Assembly (NCBI GenBank): GCA_001792895.1
Contig: MARA01000001.1
Span: 1,240,001-1,304,000, forward strand
Direction of reading: 5' to 3'
Origin: Lentinus brumalis
Taxonomy: Eukaryota; Basidiomycota; Agaricomycetes; Polyporales; Polyporaceae
DNA length: 64,000 nt
Of the stretch, positions 9,417 through 20,806 are shown piece after piece (the first letter of the stretch is position 1; each line of letters starts with the position of its first letter). Position numbers and translations under genes: made by a program. A model generated the notes under the pieces. It worked only from the letters and a program-made list of their open reading frames with translations. It was not told where the DNA came from and did no database searches.

Positions 9417-11858
9417 GCACTCGACTGCCTACCGTGCCCTCTATCGACGACAACTCTCCATGCACTCTCAACTCGTCTCCTCAGCGAGGCGAAGGAACTC
9501 TTCTAAAACGGCCACCGCGATACCTACTCTCCCGCGTCTCCCAGTACCGGCTCTCCACCAGACCCTAAAGGCCTATCTGAAGTCTCTTGAACCCTTCTTG
9601 CTGGAGGACGAGGCCCGCGGCGGTTCCGACTTCAAGAGCGCGTATGATGCTCGTCTGAAATTCGTGGAAGACTTCGAACGAGGTCTGGGACAGCTATGTC
9701 AGCAGAGGTTACTCGGTACGCTACACATCACTTCTTCACGCGTTGCATGCGCTTAGGGAATGCTTGGGGGTGTCAAAGAGTTGGATAAGAATTCCCCACA
9801 CAACTGGCTCGACGACAATATATGGCTGAAGAAGGCTTACCACGAATGGAGAGCTCCCCTCATCGTTAACTCTAACTGGTGGCTAGCTCTGGGAGACGAC
9901 GAAAATGTCCCGCATGACGTCCGGTATCCCTCCATTGCACGAACAGGATACACCGACTGGCAAGTCCGAAGAGCTGCTTGGCTTGTGCATCGAGTATTGG
10001 ACTTCAAGGCCCAGCAAGAGCGGTCAGTACTTGTCGTCATGAGTTTCATCAGGATATGACTGAGGCTTTTCACAGGAACAAAATCTACCCTGACACGACA
10101 CGGACAGGTCCGTCCTCTCGGAACGCGCGGTAGCATGCCTGCTAACGCTGACGCCAGGTCTCTGGTTCCGCCATGCCGCCCTCCAGTTCTACAATACCTG
10201 CCGCATACCTCAGCGCGGATGCGACCGGTTCTCGCCAGCCCCGTCTTCGACAGACCCGAACGCGCGCAAGGTCCTCGTCATGGCTGCGGATTGGATGTAT
10301 GCGGTGGAAGCTGTCAGCCATGACGGAAGTTCGGTCGACCCAGCAATCCTAGAACGCAGGTTGCGTGCAATTGTACGTGACGTAAAGGTGCGATTGGGGG
10401 AGGGCGAGCGTGCGGTACCGGTCGGTGTGCTCACGACAGACGACCGCGACCGCTGGGCAGACGTGAGTGCTGTTGTCCCCGAGCATTGACCGTTACACTT
10501 ACATCTTTGCGCCAGAACTATGAACACCTCCTGTCATTGTCACCTGCTAACCGGGCGACTTTCAACACGCTTACCTCGACCGTTCTCGCGCTCAGTCTCG
10601 ATGATTATGCCTACGCACTACCGCCGTCACATCGAACGTCCGATCCAGACCTCGCTGCGCACATGCACAACATCCGTTCGGGCCATGGAGCCCGCCCCGG
10701 GCACAACAGGTGGTACGACAAGCCGTTCACGCTCATCGTCGAGGCCAACACCCGTGCGGGCGTCCTCGGTGAACACTCACCCGTAGATGCGCTGGTTCCG
10801 AGCGTCGCAGCGGACTACGCTATCGTGCAAGGCGTGGACGACGACGCCTTCCCAGCCCGCATTGGCAGCGGGATGCTCGCGATGAATGGCGGTTCAGACG
10901 CTGTGGACACGGCTGGTTGGGAACGCCTCGACTGGGTGACAGATGAGCGTATCGTGAAGGAGTGCGACGAGGCTGCGAGACGCGCAAAGGAAATCGTCGA
11001 TGACTCGGACGTAGATGAACTCGTATTCACCGCGTACGGCGTCGATTGGATCAAGGACGAAGGTCAGTCCCCCTTCGTTCGCCGCCTCTTGACCTTCTCG
11101 CCGAGCTGATTCGCGTGATCCGTCTGCAGCTCGTCTCTCGCCGGACGCGTTCATCCAAATGGCGCTGCAGCTCGCATGGTACCGCACCCGCGGCGACTTC
11201 ACCGCGACGTACGAGACTGCTCTCACCCGGCTCTTCAAGCACGGCCGCACCGAGACGATCCGCACGCTCTCGGCGGACAGCCGCGCGTGGGTTCTCGCCA
11301 TGGCCGACGCGAAGTGCTCGGTACGTCCTCTCTTTCGCCCATCCGCGTTTTTCGTCGGTCGCTGACTGCCATGCAGAACGCGACCCGGCTCGAACTCCTC
11401 CGGCGCGCGCTGCAGACGCATACCGCGCTGATCCGCCAGGCGGCGACCGGCCGCGGGATCGACCGACACCTGCTGGGGCTGCGGCTGATGCTCCGTCCGG
11501 ACGCGGGCGAGTCGCATCCGCTCTTCGAGGACGACTTGTTCACGCGTAGCCAGACCTGGAAGCTGAGCACGAGCGGGCTCAGCGCGGGGTACCAGTTCCG
11601 GGGGACGGGCTTCGGGGCGCAGTACCATGACGGGTACGGGATCAGCTGTGAGTTTTCTCTCGGCTTGAGGACGGCAGGCGAGGGATGTCATGCTGATTCA
11701 CCGGTGCAGATATGCCTGCTGCTGAGCGGCTGAGGTTCGGGGTGGAGTCGAAGCGGTCGTGTGCTGTCACGGACACGCAGGGGTTCATGGGTGCTATCAC
11801 GGATGCATTGCTAGACATGAGGACACTCTGTACATCTGCTCTACAAGCACATCTTTAA
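9415..11858 (+). CDS. CAT2: Carnitine O-acetyltransferase, probable dual mitochondrial/peroxisomal
   Basis: Eight exons: 9415-9715, 9779-10022, 10076-10107, 10158-10462, 10516-11062, 11130-11320, 11377-11647 and 11710-11858. It transfers acetyl groups between CoA and carnitine. Diagnostic blocks are LPRLPVP at the N-terminus, NWLDDNIWLKKAYHEWR, NTCRIPQRGCDRF and the catalytic GEHSPVDAL (His366 counted from the second ATG). Later come FIQMALQLAWYR, YETALTRLFKHGRTETIR and a STSGLSAGYQFRGTGFGAQYHDGYGI block. Two in-frame ATGs exist. From 9415 the protein is 679 aa with an Arg-rich, acid-free leader; from 9460 it is 664 aa. The C-terminus is AHL, which fits the peroxisomal PTS1 rule. Yeast CAT2 is dual targeted in the same way. 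The first intron uses an AAG acceptor at 9778. Confidence 0.93.
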
Positions 11859-12010
11859 TGCTAGATCATCGCACACCTTGCTCACAACACACTGGAGGGA
11901 ATGCAGCGCCCACTGTCATTGCGAAGTCTTCCTCAAACTGTTGTACTCAGTACATGTATCATCGAGTCATCAAGTCAAACCAAACCATGGAATGGAAGAG
12001 GTAGGAATCT

Positions 12011-14790
12011 TCAAGCCTCCTCAATGAAGAGGTGCTCTGGGTTGATCCAGACATCCACATCCCAGGCCGCAGCCATCCTCCCAACGAGAGTGTCGGTGGC
12101 CTTCTTGAAGACAAAGTCCCAGTCAGTGACAATGTACATGCCTCGCTTGCAGCGAGTAAGCATGACATTGGTGCGGCGCAGGTCTTTGAGGAACCCAAGT
12201 TGTTGGGTCCGCACCAAGGAGACAATGACATAGTCTCTCTCATTGCCTGACAGCATGTGAGCGCAGAGCTCAAGAGCGGTGGAGAGAGAATGGCGCTCAC
12301 CTTGGAACGAGTCAACATTGAAAACTTTGTCCTTCCAGTCGAGACCAGACTCCCTCATCTCCTTCTCCAGAGCGCTGCGCTGGGCGTCGTAGGGCGTGAT
12401 GATGCAATAATCCTCACCCTCTACCTGGAGCTTCTCAGCAATTTTCAGGACTGCAAGTCTCTCAGTAGGGTTCTATACATACACCGGAAGTCAGTACAGA
12501 TTCAAGAGGATATGAGAGGTACTCACATGCCAGCTGGTGTCAAATCGCTTCTCTTGAGAGTCATGCGCATGGACAAACCAGCAGCATGCCTGTCCAGGAG
12601 GGACAGGGTGGTCTGGGTTAGACTGAAGCTGTCCCTCATAGACGACATCAGAGACCACCTCTCCAATGAGAGGAGGCATGCGGTCTGAGGAAAACATCAG
12701 CCAAAGAGGACCAAGTAATCGAGAGGAGACGACATACATTGGATGGAGAGCGGGAGGATTGATGATTGAAGATGCTCAATTTCAAAGATGGACTTCATGT
12801 TCCCATCTTGATCGGCGCCATAGGGAGGCACTGCAGGAGCTCATCAGTGCTTGGTCAGTGCAAGCAAGAAGAGGACTTACATTGCTTGTCATCCCCAATC
12901 ATACACATCTTGTGGATGGTTGGGAAATTCTGAAGTGGTGCGAGATAACTGCCGAGGGTAATTTGACTGGCCTCATCGATGACGAGGGTCTTGATGGGGT
13001 TTGCTTTGGTGAACAGATCGATCTTCTTGTTTGAGAGCATGGATAGAGTACAAAGGGTGACAGGGACACCTTCAATCTTGCCACGAAGCGCCTTTGGGCG
13101 GAACTCCTTGGAAGTGATGATGTTCTTGGTGAGCTCTTGGTAAATGTGGGCATGCCTAGCCAAGAAGTCAGCAGCAGACCAATCGAGAGGTGAGCGGCGA
13201 CCAACTCACCAGTCGAAGTGGAAGTCGTCGGAGACGAGAAGCCTCCAGTTGTCGAATCCTACGGTGGCGAGCTTCTCTGCTATGTTCTTGACAGCGATGT
13301 TGGACTGAGCCACCAGCCAGAGGCCGTTGGCTCCAGCCGCAACAGCTGAGCAGACGAACGCGGCGATCACCGTCGTCTTCCCTGCGGATGTGGTGTCACA
13401 TTGTGACCGACAGCGCAGAGGAGGTTCAGACGACGTACCTGTGCCTGGAGGACCTCGGATAATGGTGAGTCGATGCTCGTCGGTCAGCGAGAGCATGCGC
13501 TCAACAGCGAGCTGCTGCGAGTCGTTGAGAGGGCGCGTGGAGACTACTCCAGGGATTTTGTCGGCGACAGGGAAGGTCTCGGGCCACTTGAAGTCGGGAT
13601 GGGAAGGGTTGAAGATGTATTTGAGGAAGGCGTTGTCGAAGATGTCGTCTTGGCCCTGGAGCGTACGGAGTACACTGTCATACCGAGCGCGGTCTGCGAC
13701 CGTGGCGCCGTCGCGGCCTTGCGTGACGATGCCAGTGATGGTGCGGCCTTCGAGGTTTGTGTTCGTCGTGATGGACGTGTCGCGCCCATTAACGGCCCCG
13801 ACTTGACCGTCGACTATGAAAGTCTGGCCGGTCACGTCGTCGAGGACTGTGAGGCGTTGGGCCTATGCCGAACTGTCAGTCGCGGATGCAGAGAGCGCGC
13901 GCCCAACGCGTATATTGACAAGTACTCACCGTGTCACGTCGGAAGCGCGTCTGGAAACGCTCCGCACGGACGTGCGCAGTCTGCCTGCGCGCACCAACTG
14001 CGTGGTACTCGTGCTCAGTGCTGGTCGCTTCCAGGAGCGCGAGCCGCTGCTGGCCGCGTTCGAGCTGCGTGAGGGTGGCGAGTTGCTGAGAGAGATAGGA
14101 TTAGACAAGCCGACAGTATTGACGATCGCGCGACAAACGCACCAACTCGCTCATATGTAGCGTGTTAACCATCTTCGCCCCGCGGAATCTCTCCTCCATC
14201 CCATCATAGCTCGAGAGACACTGAGCGAGCCACGCTTGCAGGGCGAACGACGTCGGCGTGCGCTTGGAACTCGCGTCGAGGATCGAACTCTGGAAGTGAG
14301 TTTTGACGTTGGCTTCGTACACTGTGGCGCGGTCCCCGACCGCGAGCTTGGTGACGGCGACATGGTCGCGCTCCGTCCCGCACGCGCTCTGGACGTCGAC
14401 GCTGTTCAAGACACGAATGCCCTGGTCGGTGTAGAGGGCTATGGCGAGCTCGCTGAGGTCGAACGCGACGAGGGTCACCTCGGGGTTGCACAGGACTTGC
14501 GACTCGAGAATCCGGCGTCCAATGTACGCGTTCTTGCCTTTCCCGGCCGCGGCGAACTGGATGATGAGAACCTTGGTACTCACCGCGACTGCTAGGCGGG
14601 TGAGGCTGCCGCGGTCCGAGTAGATGGGGGCGAGACCGACGAAACGGGCGGGCGGACAGTCCTCGAAGAAGTCGGTGAATATTTCCTCGGTGAGCGCAGA
14701 TTCGGCGACCTCGTCTAGAAGGCGGATGTGTGGATAGTCATCGTCCAAAACGTTCTGGTGGATGGTGCGTTCCTTGGGTTGAGGAGGCAT
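12011..14790 (-). CDS. SF1 helicase, UPF1/NAM7-like, with RNase-H-like N-terminal domain
   Basis: Nine exons: 14790-14143, 14085-13930, 13862-13439, 13381-13210, 13155-12881, 12830-12738, 12684-12527, 12472-12301 and 12246-12011. The introns are 50-67 nt and the protein is 777 aa. The start is the ATG at 14790 in a CACC context, 71 bp below a TATA; a frame open to 14994 was taken as leader. Residues about 45-150 (VGLAPIYSDRGSLTRLAV, KVLIIQF, VAFDLSELAIALYTDQGIRV, NSVDVQSA) look like a degenerate 3'-5' exonuclease/RNase-H fold. Helicase motifs follow: I GPPGTGKTT, II LVIDEASQ, III GDDKQLPP, IV QYRMPPLIGEVV, V NVDSFQGNERDYVIVSLVR, VI LTRCKRGMYIV. It is related to Agaricomycete P-loop proteins of unknown role and is not UPF1 itself, as there is no CH domain. 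Confidence 0.87.
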
Positions 14791-14860
14791 GGTGGCGGGC
14801 GTGGTGGTCGAACAGAACACAGTGCTGCCAGGTTGAAGGAGTCGTCTCGTGTGTGGTGTG

Positions 14861-14868
14861 TTATATGG
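14861..14868 (-). promoter_or_regulatory. TATA box of the helicase gene
   Basis: The minus strand reads CCATATAA about 71 bp upstream of the ATG at 14790. It supports that start over the upstream in-frame ATG at 14994, which would place the TATA box inside the coding region. Confidence 0.45.
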
Positions 14869-15693
14869 CGGACGCGGGCCCGGTGGTTCGCAGGGTGGCC
14901 TTGCGGACAATGCGTGTCTGCACGAAGCACCGAGAAGCAAAGGCATCTTGGTCCACGAAACGGAGATTGAGTTCTGGATCGCTGCAGCAGCCATGCCACT
15001 GACTTATATGAACAATGATAGGCACGACCCTGGCGCGCCGAAACGTTCCATGTGTTGCAGCACAAACACCTACCGCAGCATCCCTTGATATGTTTCCCTC
15101 TGATGCATGTATTCCATCGATTGTATCTACTGCACAAAAGCAGAACCGGCTAACCTAACATGTCGCCACCAAGGTGCCGCGGAATACGCGCAGCAAACCA
15201 TCCTACAACGATCCATATGGCCTTTGAGATGGGCAGTGGCGGGAGGACGCGTCCAGGTTGCGTATCATCGAAGTGTCGCTGGCGGCAGCTTCAAGCTCAT
15301 CGTGACGGTCTTATTGTTCGTGTCGGATCGTGATCGAAGTATGTCGCGCTGAGACTGCGCACAACTTCATGACTGTGGCGATCTGCGTGAAAATCTAGGC
15401 CTAGGGCTTGAACATGGTGCTGCAGCTGGACTGCGCAAGTTGAGCTTCTTTCTATGGCGCCTGACAGCAGTAATGAGGTAAGCGAAGCAGCCCTTGACAG
15501 CATGTTGGCAACGATCCCAGGCAGAAGCGCAGTAAAGCTAGTCAAGTGTCCGAGTATTGCGCAGAGGAGGAGGAGGTGGTGGTGGTGGCATCGTGTCATG
15601 GGCGGGAGCGCGTCGGAGGCGCTCACCGGCTCGCAAGTCATCGAGCGCCTCCTTGCTGCCGAGTGTTCTCACTTGGACCACCACTCCGGCTGC
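14869..15693. other. Divergent intergenic region, helicase / TIM14
   Basis: About 800 bp with no frame showing a domain or splicing. An open frame from 15454 runs into the Tim14 gene but carries low-complexity Arg/Trp sequence that is unlikely to be translated. Confidence 0.45.
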
Positions 15694-16104
15694 ATGTCCT
15701 CTGACTCTGCGAACTCTTCCTCATCCATGGCTACACCTATTCTCATTGGCGTCGGGGCCATTGCTGCCGCTGTGGCGGGCCGTTCACTCATGCGCCGTGG
15801 TCTGCTGGGCGGCAAGAACGCTGCTGAGCAGTGGGTCAAGGGCGGCTTCAAGGCGAAGATGGACCGGAAAGAGGCTCTCCAGATCCTTGGTCTCAAGTAC
15901 GTAGCGCAGGCCTTGAGATACACAGAGCCGTACTTACCAGGAAGGGGCTATGACAGAGACGGCGCGCAGCTCAAGAAACAGCTGAAGGACGCGCACCGAC
16001 AAATCATGCTTGCGAACCATCCAGACCGTGGAGGCTCGCCATATCTCGCGAGCAAGATCAACGAGGCCAAGGATCTACTCGACAAGGATGGGAGGGCGCG
16101 GTGA
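15694..16104 (+). CDS. PAM18: Mitochondrial import motor J-protein Tim14/Pam18
   Basis: Two exons, 15694-15896 and 15957-16104, give 116 aa. An inner-membrane anchor ([20 protein letters not shown]) is followed by a J-like domain with the diagnostic HPD in [10 protein letters not shown] and the C-terminal [17 protein letters not shown] block. Pam18 stimulates mitochondrial Hsp70 in the TIM23 import motor from the matrix side. The 60-nt intron is in frame, so reading through it also gives an open frame. Splicing restores the family spacing [22 protein letters not shown] second Met at residue 12, in a better Kozak context (ATCCATGG, 15727), could be the start. The length matches basidiomycete homologues. 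Confidence 0.93.
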   Translation: MSSDSANSSSSMATPILIGVGAIAAAVAGRSLMRRGLLGGKNAAEQWVKGGFKAKMDRKEALQILGLKYVAQALRYTEPYLPGRGYDRDGAQLKKQLKDAHRQIMLANHPDRGGSPYLASKINEAKDLLDKDGRAR

Positions 16105-16366
16105 TCGTTCTGTTGCGCACGGTGCGTAGGCTTCTTCATCTTCCCTCGCGCGTTCCTCATTCGTCCGTGTACAGTTGTTGTCTGCTTTCTAGGTCTACCC
16201 CTGTACTCATATCCAACGCCTAATCATGTACACTGCTCTGTTGCATAATACCAGCCCCATTCCCCGTTTTCTCCCTCGTCAACCTGCGAACAGTGCCTTC
16301 CGTTCGCCTCAGAATGTTACCTCTGGTTATTGCTGACTAAGCAAAATTTCCTTGCCATCTACCGCG

Positions 16367-17348
16367 ATGTCCTCGACCGATCTTCAGCCATCCAAGCTCG
16401 GTACGAAGCAGCAGTGAGTCCGTGAACTATAGCCATTAAGTTGTTCCTCAAGCTATCGTAGTTGGGACGATGTGTACTCATCCGAGTTAGCGAACTTCGA
16501 GGAGATTGGGGACGAGGGTGAGGTCTGGTCCGTATAATGCATTCGTCCTCCGATATGCACAGCTACCACTCACTGTTCCGGCTTAGGTTCGGCGAGGACA
16601 GCGTGGAGAAGATGGTAGACTGGGCTCTCGAGAACGTCCCAACTTCTCCAGCACCCTTCATCCTCGAAGTCGGCGCAGGCAATGGGAACCTTCTCTTCGC
16701 CCTTTGCGAAGCAGGATATGCACCTGAGAAGATGTGTGGCGTTGACTACAGCACAGACGCCATAAGGCTTGCTGAATCCATTGCGAAGACGAAAAGTACC
16801 GCGCAGCCCGCCGCAGACGAAGAGGAGGACCCTACGCCGGCGCTGCAGAACGCGGATAAGATCACGTTTGCGGTATGCGACTTCCTCGCGGAGGACGTGC
16901 ATCCGCTAGAAGGCATGGCTGCAGAGCCCGCGGATGGCTCGGTGGCGGTGTGGGACGTGGTCCTCGACAAGGGAACGTACGACGCGATTGCACTTGCGGA
17001 GAAGGACGACAGTGGTCGATCCCCTGCAGATGGGTATCCTGCGAGAATTGGACGCGTCGTGAAGCCCGGAGGATTCTTCCTCATCACCTGTGAGTGAGTT
17101 TCGCAATGCGTTGAAGGCACACTTATCGATGCGACGCGCGGTTGTAAGCCTGCAACTTCACTGAGGACGAGCTGAAGGGCAACTTCGCCAACGAGGTAAC
17201 AGGGCTGGAGTACCAGTACGTCCGCCGTAGTCAATCACGCCGAGTGTGCCTTGACCTGTTCTATAGCTCAAGAGTTCCATGGCCGACGTTCTCCTTCGGA
17301 GGGAAGAGCGGAAACGTCTACTCGACCGTCGCATTCCGCAAACCATGA
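16367..17348 (+). CDS. EFM4: EF1A lysine methyltransferase EFM4 (METTL10 family)
   Basis: Five exons: 16367-16413, 16462-16527, 16587-17089, 17149-17215 and 17267-17348, giving 254 aa. It is a seven-beta-strand SAM methyltransferase: motif I ILEVGAGNGNLL, post-I CGVDYSTDAIRLAE, and the METTL10/EFM4 hallmark VLDKGTYDAIAL. The terminal SFSFGGKSGN..TVAFRKP also fits. EFM4 methylates a lysine of eEF1A in the cytosol. The start MSSTDLQPSKLGTKQHWDDVY is typical, with WDDVY at the first junction. The gene converges on SGD1: only 37 bp separate the two stop codons, so their 3' UTRs must overlap. Confidence 0.94.
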
Positions 17349-17385
17349 CGCCGGAATTGACGCGAACAAATGTGCAGTACATGTA

Positions 17386-20300
17386 TCATATCACGGGGAC
17401 GTTGTCTACGCCTGTCCTGAGAACATCCAGCGCGACCTGGCTTGCCCACTTGAGGAACCCACCCTCGCCTCTGAAGGCTTCTCGTATGAAGTACGCCGAA
17501 CCGAGCGCCAGAGTCTCGATCTTGGCACCCTTCATGAACACCTCTTCGAGCGGACCCTTGTTCCGCGTAGTCGGCAGATTCTCCGAGCTGAGCAGCGGCG
17601 TCGAGAGCTGCGTGTTCGCCAGCACATGTGTGAACAGCTCCTTTAGGAATGCCTGCGCCTGCGGCTTGAGCACCGTGAAGTCAACGGGCTTGAGGATAGC
17701 GAGCGTGCAGCAGTCCTTCGCGATCCACCACCCGAACGCGCGGGCGACGTTGCGCATGCGCGTGCTCGAGATGGACTTGACGTTGAAGCCCGCGCGCTCG
17801 TCTTCGCTGAGGTTCTTGAGGATCTCCGCGCCGCCCACGGTCGTCTCGCCCATGTCACGCAGGAAGTCCCAGAGGCAGAACTGGAGCGTAATCTTGTGCG
17901 AGTGTGAGAGCCGGCAGAGTTGCTGACCGACAAGAGCGTAGTACGGATTGTACTGTTTTTCCTGTGTGGTGCCGCGGTGAGCATCGCATGTATGCGCAGT
18001 GTCGAAATGGACGGAAAGACATACATTACCGCAGCAGTGCAGGATAACGCGAATGATCTCGCGCTGCTGCACTTCTGTCAGCCTCAGCTGCGCGAGCCGC
18101 TCGCAAGCATCGGCGTAGTCCTGGAGCCCGAAGATTAGCCATCTACCGCAGGCAAATCAGGGAAACGAGACGCACGTCGCTGCTCATGAGCACAACGAAG
18201 ATCCCTCGCCGGATGTCCGTGTTCATGCCCTGCTTTTTCGCCAGCTTGAATAGCGCATTCTCACTTGGAGCGTCTGGTGCAGCCGCCTCCCGGTTGGAAG
18301 CCTCCTGCTGATGCTCGACCAGCGGGTTGCCGCCCCAGGCTGCGCCGACCAGCCACCATTTGCCCTTCGTTTCCGCAGAACGCAAGTCTTCAAGCGTTAC
18401 GCGAAGTGGCTCGTGCGACATGACTATGAACGCCAGAGACGAGGTCAGCAGGTGGAAGACAAGGTGAACCACCGAACAGCGTACCGTGACGCTTCTTGCT
18501 GAGCCCGGACAAGAACTTCTTCATGCGTTCCACGGCCTCTCCGCCGGCCGCCTGCCCGGCTGCCTTCTTGACCTTGTTGTTCTTGAGGTTGCTGAGAGTC
18601 TCGACCATGAAGCGCGTACGGGAACTCAGAGCGGACGTGTCCTGCGGTATCTTCGAGTGGACAACCTGGATGATGCTCTTGAGGGCCGTAGGGTCATCCT
18701 GTCTGAGCTGCTGTCCCGAGTCTGGCGCATCTATGGTCAGTAGCTGGGCATGACGCGCCTAGATGGAGAAAGACGCACTTCTTGCTATCTTTAGCAGGAG
18801 TTCCACTTTGAACTCGGTGAGGTCTCCGTCGAGCAACGAACGAATGATGTCGTATATGAGGACGCAAGAGATCACTTGAAAGTTGTACAGCTCCGAGAGC
18901 AGCACGACGAGATTGGAGCACTCCTTGCCAATAAGCTCGTCGGGTGTGGAGGTATCATCAGCCGGTTGTGGTTGCGCGTCGAGTTTGTCACCGAGTGCAG
19001 CGAAGTGGCTGTCGTACGACGTGACGACATGCTGGACGAAGAATGCCGCTATGTACGAGAATCAACATCTGGAGATTTGTGGATATACAACCAGGGCCGC
19101 TCACCGAACTCGATCCCCACGAGCTTGTGCAGCGCAGACACGAAGGCAGCGTGCAGTACGACGTACTGGTCCAGGAGCATCGAGTGTGAGGATATACCAT
19201 CGACGATGAGTTTCGTCAGTGTTTCGGTGACGTCTGTAGAGGTTGTATGAGCACGCTTTCCGGACGGATAGTGATCATGACAGCGTACCATGTCTTCGGT
19301 TGTTACGGTATATCTCCTCAACACCGTCTACAATCGAAGCGATGTTCTGCTCGCTCATACTGTGATACCAGTCAACGACTGTGCCGGAGGGGATTCCATG
19401 ATTGGACGTACCGGTTGAGAAGACCTTTCAATTGTCGCGTGAGCTTGAGCTGTGCTTCCGACAGTTCTACGCTCTCGGCCTCTGCGCGTTTCCGAAGGTG
19501 CGGAGGAACATACTTCGATGCTGATCATCGGGTGAGCATTCTTAGTGGGGCTGAAGAAACGATTTCACATACCTGACGTAGATGCTTGCGGTGCAGCGAC
19601 AGGCTCGTTGGTTGCCTCCGTGCGATCAACCTGTATGAGACTGGGAACTTCTTCATTTTCTGCCTCGGTCCCAAAACCATGCCACTCTTCTTCATCCTCC
19701 TCCTCATCCGCTGTGTCCTCTTCCTCGGACCCGAGTTGCTCACTCAATTCCTCGCCCTCGAGTTCTTCATCGTCCTCAACACCCTCCTCATCCCCTTCTT
19801 CCTCTTCTCCGTCTCTGTCCATATCCTCGTCGTCCTCGTCCTCGCCATCCTGCGCAAACGTTAATCCAGCAGCTACTGAGTGCAATGTGCGTGACTTACT
19901 GGGGATGCTGCCGGTACGGAACTCTCCAATGCATCAAGGTCTCGGAGCAGATCTGAGCGGCAGGTTTCGATCAGTCACCCTAGTCCATTTGGGAAAGCGT
20001 GCACACGCACCGTCAAGCCCGTCGTCCTCATCCCCAAGTCCATAGTCACTTGTCCGTTTGCCTCCCTTCACATAACCAAGCTTGCGTTCCAAGTATGCAA
20101 TGTATGCATCCTCTTCCTCCTCTTGAGCAGTACGAGGCAGAGCACCGGGCAAAGTCTTCGACTGCCGTCTTGAAGAGCTGGGCCCTTCTCTGCGGTCCAC
20201 AAGCTTCTCAAGTGCAGTCTTCGGTTTATTCGTCACACCGACTTTCGTGCCCTCCTTTTTGAGTGCACTCTTCAAAGCAGGTGCGCGAGGGACCGCGGTG

Positions 20301-20639
20301 ACCTCGGCGGTATTCAACTTCGCCTTCTTGCGCTGGGGCGAGTCTGCATGGTCTTCCTCTGCGTGTCTCTTTTCATTCGGCTGAGGCTTATGGGTTGGTG
20401 CTGCAGCGAAGAACTGTGCCTTGCGCTGCTTACGGCCGTCTCTCGCCTGCTTCCGGGCCTCTTTTCTCGAGAGCTGCTGCCCGCCTTTGCGCTTGTGCTT
20501 GTGGGCGGAGTCTGCGGGCGCCGCTTTAGTAGCTGACAGAGATGTAACGCAGTTGCGACGAACTGTTTTGTGCTGCGATCTCCTCGAGGAGAGACTGGGG
20601 GAGCGAGGGACCAGTCTGGGTGTAGCTGCGAGAAGGCAT
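17386..20639 (-). CDS. SGD1: Nucleolar MIF4G/MA3 protein SGD1 (NOM1 family)
   Basis: Twelve exons: 20639-20564, 20532-20011, 19952-19900, 19849-19573, 19520-19412, 19359-19289, 19233-19105, 19048-18779, 18730-18485, 18423-18176, 18120-18025 and 17961-17386. They give 890 aa with intact frame. The N-terminus has MPSRSYTQTGPSLPQSLLEE and a basic HKHKRKGGQQLSRKEARKQ stretch, then a long Asp/Glu tract (19580-19850). The MIF4G domain begins KYVPPHLRKR...RQLKGLLNRMSEQNI, and the MA3 part includes REIIRVILHCC and EKQYNPYYALVGQQLC. Sgd1/Nom1 is required for 40S subunit maturation in the nucleolus and binds eIF4A-like helicases. The first intron (20533-20563) would be only 31 nt; a single-base error near 20565 is the alternative. 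It shares a 167-bp divergent promoter with SART1. Confidence 0.93.
19580..19850 (-). repeat. Glu/Asp low-complexity tract in SGD1
   Basis: A GAG/GAA/GAC-rich trinucleotide tract encodes about 60 mostly acidic residues in exon 4 of SGD1. It is a typical nucleolar acidic region and a place where copy number may vary. Confidence 0.6.
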
Positions 20640-20806
20640 GAATTTCGTGAGTTTGCTCCTGATTTGCTCTTCGAATGGCTTCCCATGCGCGGGCGCTTGT
20701 TTGTCAGTGCTAGCGACAACATCGGGCCCGCCGTCTCTACTTCCTTCCGCCACCTCCGCTCTCACCTTCCTCCGCTCTTGCTCGTTTCTCTCCTCTCGCT
20801 GCCGCC
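20640..20806. promoter_or_regulatory. Bidirectional promoter, SGD1 / SART1
   Basis: Only 167 bp separate the two divergent ATGs at 20639 (minus) and 20807 (plus). The segment has a CT-rich tract (20755-20800) and no TATA. It must hold both core promoters. Confidence 0.65.

Noticed and set aside
12011..14790. Helicase as part of a Helitron or other transposon
   Set aside because: Motifs are those of UPF1-like SF1B helicases, with no Rep or HUH motif, no terminal structures and many introns.
14791..14994. Upstream ATG of the helicase gene at 14994
   Set aside because: It would place the TATA-like element inside the coding region and add a low-complexity leader; the ATG at 14790 has a better context.
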